From Lates calcarifer (Eukaryota; Chordata; Actinopteri; Centropomidae), in contig NC_066833.1 in the NCBI RefSeq assembly GCF_001640805.2, positions 1,251,992-1,315,991 on the forward strand: a stretch of 64,000 nt of DNA, written 5' to 3'. A program made the position numbers and the translations under genes. The notes below the pieces were generated by a model. It worked only from the letters and a program-made list of their open reading frames with translations, was not told the origin of the DNA and did not search any database. Shown here in pieces: positions 1 to 12,000 of the stretch. Numbering within the stretch: position 1 is the stretch's first letter; each line of letters opens with the position of its first letter.

Positions 1-3000
1 GAAAACTGCCAAAGAGAAGTTCCTGTTGAGTGAGTCAGTTCCTGCTGATTTCCAAGATCAGCGGGGTGAAAGCCTGCAGTGGCCACCTGCTGGTGAGCTG
101 CCAACAGAGGGGCGTGAGACCAGGTTGCAAAGGGACAGTGAGTATTTTGTAAGCGAGGAAGAAGCGCTGGCTCAGCGCATTCTAAAATGGCAACAAGATG
201 TTGTTGAACAAGAGGAAGTGGCTGAACTGGAGTCTGACTGGGCTTTGGAGAGCCAAGGCAAACAGCCTTGCTCCAGGCTGCCATTAGAGTCAGTTGTTCC
301 ACCAACTGATAGTGAACTCCATCATGGTGGTATTTCTCATGAAACCCATCCCACTGACCTTCTGCCTCCACATACAGCTGTTTCTGGTGAAGCCTTACCA
401 ACAAAAAAACCTTCACCTCTTCAGCGTGCCACTGGCTACGAACCGTCTTCTCCTTATTCTCCTATTCAGCCTGACTTATCTCACCGTGATCATGATCTAA
501 AAACTACTACTGTAAAAGACACAGTGGGTCCATCAATTCAGAGATACTCTCCAACCCAACTCGTTCAAGGTGAGAGCCCTCAAAAGCCATCCAAAGAGTT
601 TTCCTCAGTCAGGAGACGCTCCCCATGCCGCAGTCCACAAGATGATCTGAAAGGAGAAGCAGAGAGGAGATGGAGCAGGGAAGAGCACCCTATGACTGTT
701 GATAAATCCAGCAGTCAGCGCTTCCAGTCAGAGATGAGAGAAGAGAGAGAGATGAGAGCGGAATTAGGAACTACTAGAGAGAGTAGTGAATGGAGACAAC
801 AGAGGGATTTTGGAGGTGTGAGGAGAGAGGAAAGTGGAGATTTGATAAGATCAAAACAAAGTCGTGAAATGAGTGCAGAAAGCCTTGAACTCGCAGCCGT
901 AAAGAAGGAGGAGCAGAGAGTCCAAGAGAAGTCACATTTAAAAGGAGTCTACGAAACCCAAGAGTCTATGAGGACAAAAGAAGGAGATAAAAGTGCCGGG
1001 GGCTCCCGTCCAGTATTTGTGAAAGAGATATCTTCAGTTAAAGTAACAATTGGTGAAATGACTGAGTTTACTTGCCAGTTCCATGGTGACCCTCTCCCCA
1101 TAGTCACCTGGCTCAAAGATGGCCACCAATTAGCCCACAACCCTGACTATGATATCATGAGCAAGTCTAACAAATCAAGGCTCACTATCTTCTATCCAAC
1201 CACAGACCACGAGGGGACATATGACTGTGTTATAACCAATAAACATGGCAAATCCATCTGCAGTGCCACTCTTGAGATCTCAGACAAAAAGGCGGTGAGA
1301 ACGCTGGGTGTCACACAGGAAGTGGTAGTGACAGAGGAGCTGGAGAAGGGTGATGAAAACCAGGAGCGTCTGATGGAGGAGGAACTTCAGTCCTACATGG
1401 ATTCAGGGAAGGCAACACTAAAGGTGCCTCAGGCAGTGATCCATAAGCACCGCTCCTTGGATGAATCCTTTAGCTCCTCACCTGTAGAAATCAGAGTTAC
1501 TGCTCCCACTCCTGTCCCTGAGATGACAGAGGTAAGCAGTGAGAGCAAACCTCAGGCTTTTACAGAGAAAACATCAGATGTGCCAAGTGATGAAGAAGCC
1601 TCTCAGACTGTCAAACACAAATTCACATTCTCCTTTGATGTAGCCAGTGAAGCTCCTCATCTCAGCGGTGAGTTAGGGAATATCACCTGTTCTGAAGGCA
1701 ACACTGCTGTATTAGAGTGTGCAGTTACAGGTGAACCTGCTGCAGACATTGCATGGTATTGTGATGATGTTTGCCTTGAAATCACAGGTGGAAAATACAG
1801 AGTTGAGGTAGATGATAAAATGTACAGGCTGTATATCCAGAGTTGTACATACAGTGATGCTGGGGTGTACAGATGTGTTGCTAGAAATAAGATGGGAGAG
1901 GTTACAAGCATCTCTGATGTGTCATTTCAAGTTGCAGAGCCTGGACAATTTTCAAAGGGTGGTGGTGCTGCACAGCATGCTGGTTTTACTCCATCTGAGA
2001 GAGTGAGGAAGTCTCCTGTTGATTTAACTGAGGATGTTAAGAAACCTGCTGTATTTCACAAAGCTGGCATCACTCATACTGAGGATGGTGTCATTTATAC
2101 AAGAGATAAACTTACAAGCTTACAATCCCCATCAGAGCTAGCAGCTAAAGCCCCGAAATCCAGACCCGGTGTCTCTAGAGAGCCTCCAACCATATCTGGC
2201 TGTGGTTTGCAGGCTTCTGCTGCTGTGATAAAAGTTTCTCAGATTAAACAAGCTTTTGAGTCAGATTCACCAGTTGCATTAATGACTCCCCCCTCTCCTG
2301 AGGAGCAGAGAAAGGGAACACTTTTCCCTGAAGAGTTTATACCTGCGGTAGCCATCTCCGTTGACCAACAGGAGCAAGTAATTGAACCTAAACCTGACTC
2401 CATGTATGCAGAAAGCAGTATTAGACTTGCTACTGCTACAGCAGTAAATCCAGGTTCTCTTGAAGCTGTACCTGATGGAGCAGAACCAGATTTCACTCAG
2501 ACTATTCCAGTAGCATCCAAACCTGTCTCTTTTAAGACCTCCCAGCCCACTACTTCCATGGAGGAAGACAGTGAGATCTTTGTGATATCTGGTGATATTG
2601 AGGGAGCAGTGTTAGCAGAGAGTCATGGTGCAGTTAAACAGTTTGTGGAGGAAGTGCAGGAGTCTCCAGAGCTGGTCAGGCCTAAGCCACAGAAACCTGT
2701 TCATTTTCCTTTACAAATGAAGGCAGGTGAAGAGGAGATGGTAAGAGAGGACACTGTGCGTACATTTGACAGAACCAGCAGCTTCATTACTTTCCAGTCT
2801 GAAAAAGTTCCTGCAGTAAAACGCTCTGTCAGAACTTCAGCTCTAGCTGACGAAGCTGTTAAGCCTAAACAAATTTCTGAATCTCTCAAACCTGAGAGAC
2901 AAAGGGAAGCTGCAAAGTCTCCCTCTATTCACGGTGAAGCTGAAATTGCTAGTAGGGCTAATGTTATGGAGGGGTTAATAGAAATGGAACAAGAAGACGT

Positions 3001-6000
3001 TAAAGAATTTGCTGAGGGATATGTTCTCATGCCTGGGGTGGAGCATGTGAGTGAGGAGGCTGAAATTGGTGAGGAGCTGATTTCCATTCCTGAGCCCTCT
3101 ATGGACAAACATGTTATGAGGGGGCTAATTTCCATCCCAGAGCCTTCTATGGATAGTGGTGTCTTCCTCAGTATGCCGGACTCTCAGGCCAGCATAACAG
3201 AAGTAGCAGAGGGGATGGTGGCTGGTGATGTAGTTGAGCCTCATGCACAAGTCAAGGGTGAAGAGGAGAGATTTGATGGCCATCTGAAGGCAGAACCTAA
3301 GCCGCTTCTTGTCAAGCCAAAAGTAGACAGCAGAGCTAAACCACTTAGTCTGCCTGTGGATGCTGCTGCTCGGGGATTGGAAAGAGGAAGTTTGGTCAGG
3401 GCCCCAGCAGTTGAGGCTGAAGGAGCAACAGCAGCAGTTGGCTCCATGGAAGAAGAAGAGGTAACTTTCGGTGCTGTGTTCGATTATTACAACCCTCCAG
3501 CAGACTGGGGAAGGCCACTGTCCCCCGAGTCTGAGATGTCCATAGAAATTGGCAGCACTGTGAGTGAAGAGATAGCAGAGGTAGCTGAGAGGTTTTACAC
3601 CCCAGGCTCATCCACAGAGGTCTCACAGCCAATTGCAGAATCGTTCCACACTCCCAAGTCTCCCCTGTCCTTCCACACTCCCAGTTCTGATGCACCAGGT
3701 GGGTTTATGACCCCTAAGGAATATCCCTTCTCCCCTGCAGAACATAAGAGAGCCTCGACAGGAGAATCCAGTGAGAAGTTTTTCTCACCAGTTCAGTTCC
3801 TGATGTCTCCCGCTGATGAGGGCATTGAAACAACACCTCCTGGAGTAAATGTGGACGATAATCAATTCCTCACCAGGGGTAGAGGGTCTTTGGGCCTGGC
3901 AACCCTTCAGGAGAAAGTGCAGGGGATCCCTCCGGCCTTCCTCAAGCCTCTCATGAAGAAGAGAGTGTTTGAAAATGACTCACTAACGTTTTTTGCTGAG
4001 GTGTTTGGCCTGCCTTCCCCTGAGGTGAAGTGGTTCTGCAACAAAACCCAAGTGGTGGCAAATGACAGGGTTAAAATGGACAGAGATGGTGATAGTATCT
4101 CACTAACAATTCACAATGTCACCAAAGCAGACCAGGGAGAGTATATCTGTGAGGCTGTGAACTATGTTGGGGAAGCCAGAAGTGTCGCTTTAGTTGTAGT
4201 TGTATCACAAGAAGTGAGGTTCATGCCTGCCCCACCTGCTGTCACTCATCAGCATGTGATGGAGTTTGATGTGGAGGAAGATGACTCCTCTCGTTCTCCA
4301 TCCCCACAGGAAATTCTGCTTGAAGTAGAATTGGATGAAAACGAAGTGAAAGAATTTGAGAAACAGGTTAAGATCATCACCATTCCTGAGTACACAGCTG
4401 ACAACAAGAGCATGATCATATCTTTGGATGTGTTACCAAGCATTTATGAGGAGGGTGCCGTGGACTTTGTCACCCAGGAGCATGATGATTTAAAAATAGC
4501 TTTTGAGGTCACTGAGATGCCGCCGAGGTTCATCAATCCCATTTGTGACATGGAAACCCCAGAGGGAACCACTGTCATGTTTGAGTGCTCACTGATGGGA
4601 ATTCCATCTCCTATTGTGTCCTGGTTCAAAGGTGACAAAAAAATTCCTCACAATAACAAAAAATACTTGCACTCATCTGATGGAGACAACCACTTCCTGA
4701 AGATCTGTAAAGTATCACCTCAGGACAGTGGAGTTTATACCTGCAGAGCTATTAATGTTGTTGGGGAGACTTTGTGTAGGGCCTCTCTGGTGGTTATAAA
4801 TGCAAAGGCTTTCTCAGGTAAGACCAGAGGTAGGGAGTTGACTGCTGTGTCTCTCGGAAGCGCCAAAGTCCAGCCTCAGAAATTCGACTTGATGGTTGAC
4901 AACACGTCATTTGATGGTGAACAGGTGTCAGAAATTGAGCTTGAGTTTGAATTTGAGCAAGAGGCAGATGAGTCACAGCGGGCAGTCAGGCTGGTGGCCA
5001 ACACTGACAATGAAATGAGTGAACAGGGAGAGAAATATGTTAGCATTAACTTTGATGTGTTTGCGGAGCCAGCAAAAGACGACAAGATAGAATTCAAAGG
5101 AAAGTCCTCTGATATGTGTAGCTTCCAGTTCCAGGTGACTGAGACGCCCCCTAAATGTGTCATCCCACTGACTAATGTTACAGCAGCAGTAGGGACGCCC
5201 GTTATCCTCCAGTGTCTGGTTAGCGGTAAGCCAAACCCCACCGCTGAGTGGTACAAAGATGGAGACCGCGTCACAGATAGTAGGTGTATAATCCAAGAGA
5301 AAACTGCAGGCCATTTCAATCTGCTCATTACTAATGTGACTGAGAGTGATGCTGGTGAGTATAAATGCATAATCGAAAACACAGCCGGGTGCATTGAAAC
5401 TACAGCGCTGCTGAAGGTGTTTTAGAGGTTGAAGGTCTTGGGCTGGTCGCTTAAAGAAAAACTGATCATCCACATTATTTTGTTATATAACTCGGTTACT
5501 AATTTAAGCAGTTTGCTGTCACAGTGTACTAAGATTAAGACTTGAGAATTTGAAAACAAACATGGCTGACCAAGCAACCTCAATAAGCTGCTTACTGGGA
5601 AACTAGATTAGACTAGAAAAGCATAAATAAACAGAAAATGTTCCTACAAGTTTTTGTTATTTTCTCAATTTGCAAAGGTGTGATTTCCCGTTGTCGTTGC
5701 CATCTGAGGTAGCCTGGGAGCTAACTCTTTCAATTTAAATTACATAATTATTATTTTTATATGACTGCATACATTTACGCTTGTCCAAGAGCAAACCTAA
5801 GACTGGCCTAACTCACTAGGAAAGATTAAGTTATCTTTGGGCAACCAGCCTGTAGTCACATGGATGAAAACTTCATCATAGAGTGTTAGTGAAGAAATAT
5901 TAACAAACAAACAAAAAAAGAAATAAAACAGCAATTTAGTGTGCTGCAGTTTTTTTTTTTTTTTTTTTTTTTGGTCACTTTATTGTATGTTGTGTAAAAT

Positions 6001-9000
6001 TCCACACAACAGTTTTAAGTTTTGTTAGAAAGAACTGGGTTTATGTTTGTTTTCTGGTAACATTTTAAAAGTAAGCTGCTTTTGCTCTGAAATTTAAAAA
6101 AGACATTATAAAGTAATGTCTTTACAAGGTACTGACCACAAACTGCATCTGCTGTGTTTTATCCAAAGTCGATGACAACTACAAGTAGAAATATTAGGTA
6201 TGTGTGTGAAGCAAACATCTCATATACACAAAACATTCACAGAAATACAGTACATATCACTGACACTTTTTTTTTTTTTTTAAAGTAGGGACAGTAAGTG
6301 TTTGCATGAAGCTGCAAAGTCAAACTAATGATTTCATTAAGAGGCATATTTAAAAAAAAAATCAGTACAGAAAATGAAACATGAGAATGCAGAAAGTCAT
6401 GTATTTGCAGTTAAACATGCCAATATGGTCTCTCCATAGTTTTATTCTGACTGAACAGCAATAGGCCCAATAAGTGGATGTGAAATAAAATATCTTCAGC
6501 ATTGAAAACTACATGCCATGTGGAAACATGGATTTACTCAAAACTGAAAAAATAGGTACTAAAAACATTATTTACTCATCAATTTCAGTAACTTGAAAAG
6601 TGGTCTCAGTCCTAATGATTCTAAAATTAACAGTCTGTTCAAAAGAATAGAATATACATTGTCATAAGGCTGACTTGAAAGGATTCAGTTGTTTGTGTGC
6701 AATTCTGTTGCCATATTTATTTTTTTGATTGGATTTAATTTTTTTGTGCGTGTGTAAGGGTTTTTCCTGCCTGTGAAAGATATTTTTAGGATCTTTAAGC
6801 AAGTTGGTAATTAGTAGTAGAGTAAGTTGACTGCTAACTAATTTTAAAAATGGATAATACTGTGAAACTTTTTTAAAATTTAAATATAAGTTTTGATGTC
6901 TTGTAAATATGTGTAATTTTAGGGGCATATGAGTAGTGTTTATCAGTAAAATAAGTCAAAGAAATCTGGCATTGAGATAGGAATTCATGGTTTATTTGTA
7001 CAGACGTCATGTTGGTTTGTTTCAGAGTTTGTATAATAAAAGATTTGATGATCTAAAGTATTTGAGCTTGATTTTGTTTACATGGGTGTATCTAACATTG
7101 GCTGGCGTTTGCGTGGTCCATTCGTCAGTCATCACATTTAAGGACAAAAAACAACCGTCAAATACTACCTGTGTTGTGTACCTGTGTGAATACATTTCCT
7201 GATTTTTGCACAGGTACAGGGCAAAAACATTTAGGTCATTCTTAACTATAAAAGATGGGCTATACATTAATGTATAACAATGGTCCGTGTGTTCAAAATA
7301 TGAGGATGTCATGGCTATTTATTTACCTCTGCATGAGCTTCAAATAGTTATTTGATCTATCCAGCCTTAATGATGATAATAATTGTACTAATTAAATGAG
7401 AAATACCATTTAAACCCAAGTAAATACGTAATCTCTCAAAATTTTAATTCTGATATAGAAATAATTCACTCGACTCGTCTATTCGTCTGGGGGAATACAA
7501 TTTTTTGTATTATTTTGTCATTGTTTTGATTTTTTTTTTTTTTTTGCAAAAACAGGTACTTACAAAACTGACCATCTGTTAAAGACATTACGTTATTAGT
7601 AACATTAATCAAGTATTTGATATTTTTTTCACCTGTTTAAGTATATACTAGGGCTGTCCTATTTTAATCACTTAGTTGATAAATGTATAATTAGGATGTC
7701 TGTAAACCTGTAATTTTGTGATGTGGATTAGAATTGAGCTGGTTGTCTGGTTGAAATAACTGTAAAACCAAATTCCATTTTTACAAACATGCTTTTATCT
7801 TTAGTAAGTACTCGATTTTAAGAGAGTTTGCAGCAGTGACGTGCAGACGACTGAAAACACTGGTCAAAATTTTTTATTTAATATGTAAACTGTTTATGTA
7901 AACTTTTGTCAACTAAGAATTTCTTTAGTGAAGAACAGCCCTAATATTTGCTTTTATGAATGAATTGTTAATATCATAGCTTTCTTGTTGTGGATACTGT
8001 TACCAGTCTTGCTCAATATTTCCTGACAGAGCGTTGTAGCACCACCATCACCACTGTTGAAGAACAAGAGGAAACCTACTACACTGGTGTCCAATTACCA
8101 CAGAAAACAAAAACACTTGAACTCAAGCCAGAGTCCAAACGTTACTCTTCCACTTTGGAGAAGAAAAAAGAAAAGCCAGTTTTCCTCAGCCAGCTCTCCC
8201 CAGCAGCTGTAATCCAGTGGGGAAACAGCTAGGTTTACAGTCAAAGTGTCCGGTTTTCCAAAACCGACTGTTCAGTGGTCTCACAATGGAAAAGTCATTA
8301 AGAGCTCCTCTATATATAAGCTGATAGAGGAGAGGGAGGAGTACACACTAGTAATCACCAGGGTCACAACTGAGTATGAGGGCGAGTACTCTTGCACTGC
8401 CACCAACAGATTTGGCCAGACAACATGCACCACGTACCTTGAAGTGAAAAAACCTGATGTTAGTCAGGCAGAGAAATGGGTTGAGAAGATGTTTAAGGTC
8501 ACAGGTCAGCCTCCTACTTTCACAGTTCAGATCCAGCCTGTGAGGTGCTCAGAGGGAGGAGAGGTTCATTTTAATTACAAAGTCAGTGGTGATCCAATGC
8601 CTGATTTGAAGTGGTTCAAGGGTGCTTTCCAGATCCAGCCCAGTAGAAACTGTATCATTTTAGCCAACCCAGACGGATCTGGCTTCATCAATATTAAGAG
8701 TGTCAAACAGGAAGACAGTGGATTGTATACATGTAAGGCATCCAACCAGTTTGGGGAGGCATCTTGTAGTGCTGAGCTTGTTGTGTTCAGAGAATCAGTC
8801 TCTGTTTCTCACAAACAGGAGCAGTTGACATTGGTTCAGAAGAAAGGCTATAAGGTTTCAATGACAGAACAGGCAACAGAGTCTCGCTTGTACCAGGTCA
8901 GCCTCCCGGGCCAGGACAGAGCTAGGTCAGATCAGATGGTTTACACCATCGGCACTGAAGACCGGCAGATAATTCCCAGTGAGCAAGTGAGCTCCCTGAG

Positions 9001-12000
9001 AGAACTAGATATCTCCGCTGCAACTATTCATCGTGAGCAGCTGACCCACCAGGCAGCAGTGCTTCAGTCTCATGAGATAGAAGAGAGGGTGTCTGTGGTT
9101 CCTACCCACCCACCTCAGGTTTCAGCTGTTCCTGCAAAACAGCTTCATTTGGCAGCATTTACGTCGTCTGTTGAAGAGAGTCAAGACTTCACGGAGCAGC
9201 ACTGTGATCGCATTCAAAGCCCTGAGGTCGTTGAGCTTCAGGCAGCTAGAGAAAAGAAGTCAAAGGTGATGTCAGCTGTTGCTGAGGAGCTCACCACACT
9301 CTCTACTGTTAGCACAGAGCGTCTGGCTGACAGGAAGTCTGCTACAGTCAGGCCCACTTCAGAGCCTAAACATCTCGTCAGTGGGCATCAAGTTGAGTCA
9401 CAATTGTCCATCCTGAAAGAGCAATCTCAAGACATCCCTAAACCACAGGAGGAGAAGGGTTACAAGGTTAAAGAAGGTGTTAAGATTTTATACTCGGCCC
9501 AGTCTACAGAGAAACGGGTGCTTGCAGAGGGTCACACAACTGAACTAGCAACAGCAGATTCTGCTGTAAAGTCCTCCATTAGGAAAGAACAGCACCGTCC
9601 TGTTTTGGCCTCGGTCAGTGAGTCTAAACAGACTCTTTCCAAGGAGAGTGAGATCTCCATGGAGAAGCCCACTGAGGAGACAGCCCATCTCTCTAAGGAT
9701 AAAATGATGAAGGCTGCTCTAACAGCTGAAGAGAAGCAAACGCTACAGGCTGAGCCTACTCAGCAGCTGCCAAGTATGGACAGTGCCATGTCCATTCAGT
9801 TACAGGTGGAAGGGGAGCAGTTGTTACACCTGCAGGTTATCACAGACCAGGACCTCCTTCCATCTGAAAGGAGCTTCACATGTGAGAAACCAGCACCAGA
9901 GCAGGCAGGAACCAGAAAGAGTCCCACTCTGCTGCACACTGTTAGCCAGGATGAGCAGAGGACAGTAGTTTGTGAGGATGCATCTGAGTTTGAGGCTAAG
10001 GCTAGCACCATGACAATTCAACCCCAGAAAGAGGCCCCTACTCCGTTGCATCTTCAGTCAACCCAACCTGTGGAAGCATTACCAAAAGAGGGTATTCTCA
10101 TTATTGAGAAGCCTGACCAGCAAGTGGCAGCACAGAAACAAGAAAAGACAAGGAGCCATGCAGCCACATCAGAAGAGCGAAGGGAGCTCATGGCAGATTA
10201 TCACACAGAGCTGGATTTGTCTGTGACTGGAGTTCAGTCTCAACTTCGAACTGAGCCCAGGCCTCAAAACATCCTCCAGCTCTCCTACCAGCCTATGCAG
10301 CTGCCAAAAGAGACGCCAGTTACCACTGACGTTAAGCAGCAGCGGGCTTTGGTGCAGAAGGAGGATCGCTGGAACGTGATGCATGTCACCAGTGTGGCAG
10401 ATAGTTATGCCTTAGAGGAGGGTCACACAGAGAGTGTTAAAGCTGTGGATAAATTTACCTGCCAAATGGCTTTAGAGCCAAAAGTTCCCACTGAGCCTAT
10501 TCAGATTGAGGAGAAGGAGATCTCCACTGAAAGTAGTGTTCTTCTAGAGGCAGCAGAACAGGACTTTGCTGTTCAGATCCAGGAGGGCCAGTCAGTCAGG
10601 CAGTCGATAGTGATGGATGAGAAGCAAGTGCTGACAGGTGAAATTTCTCAGGAGATCACCAAGTCTGAGTCCACTAAAGTTGTTGTCACTACACAGCCAA
10701 AACTGTCCCTTATAGCATCAGAATCAAAAGACAGCACAGCTCTTCCCAAAGAGATGACGTTTGTGATTCAGATCCCTAAACCATCCAGTCTGAATATACG
10801 GCGTCAGCTCAGAGATGCCCTACAGACAGCTGTAGCCAGTGATCAGCCAGTGTTACTGGCTGATGTTGTGGGCAGATTACAGCCTGTAGAAGTACAGGAA
10901 GTCAAGGTTCAAAGAGAGCCCAAACGGTCCATGTTCACATACCTTATCACAACAACAGGTGCCCCCATGGAGATCACCCTTGCTTTTGAGGGTAAATACC
11001 CTCAAACAGCTGACCTCAGGACTGAACTCCAGGCTGCTCTCCATTCCATAGTGTACCAGGAGACCCATGTTCTTACTTCAGAACAGCCTGGCACTATGCA
11101 GCTAGACAAACCTCAGAGGGCACAGGTCACCTCAGCCCGCACTAAGCAAATGCTGTCATCCATGGTAGAGACAGTTAGCGTGGCAGAGAGTACAGTAGAT
11201 ATTACTGCTGTTAAATCTCAGGCTGCTGCACTCAAGACAGAGTCTAAAATGGCAGTTGAATGCACGGCAGCTGAGCAACAGGTTGTGGTGCAGGAATCCA
11301 AAGCAGCAAAGATGGAACAGTCCATCTCATCCCAGATCAAAATTTCCACTGAAGCTCACATGGCTTTTGAGCAGTCAGTGCAGGTGTCAAAGCAGGAGAT
11401 GAGGTCGGTGACACTGAAAAGCACAGAAAAAGATGTAGGAGCAGCTATTGTTACCACTGCCCTGCCCCCCACCCCTGTCCCCACCGAACAGACAGTGGAT
11501 ATCAGCATCCAGAAGGAGCTCAGGGAGGAGATCTTCAAAGAGGAGATCACAGTGTCCAGGCCAGAACAGAGAGAATGCCCTGTAATAGTTACCTTCCTCG
11601 AAGACTTATCTATTGAAGAAGATAGTAAGGTAACTTTTAGCACCACCATTAAATATGTTACAAAAGTAAACTGGTTTTTCAATGGACAGTTGGTGAAATC
11701 TGGCAAAGAGTTCAAGTGTTCCAAAGACCATGACACATACACACTGGTTATCAACAAAGTTGTCAAGGAGAGGCATCAAGGAGAGTATGTTTGTGAGGCT
11801 GAGAATGAAGCCGGCAGGACTACAACATCTTCAAGACTCACTGTGGTCTCAAGAGGTTTGACAACAGGAAAAAAAATCTGTGTATCATTCATCCACTCAT
11901 TCATCCATTTTCTCTGAGAACAACTAATTCACATAAGCTGGTTCATTCAAAACCTTTGTCCTCACATAAAATGATACATTTGTCACTTTTTGGTCTCTAT

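Noticed and set aside
6662..7312. Short open frames between novex-3 and N2B on both strands
   Set aside because: AT-rich intron or UTR sequence with no similarity to titin or another protein I recognise, and no splice sites keeping phase.
8211..8228. A tiny intron (GTAATCC...AG) that could explain the frame change in the N2B exon
   Set aside because: It would be 9-18 bases, far below any known spliceosomal intron. An indel is the simpler reading.
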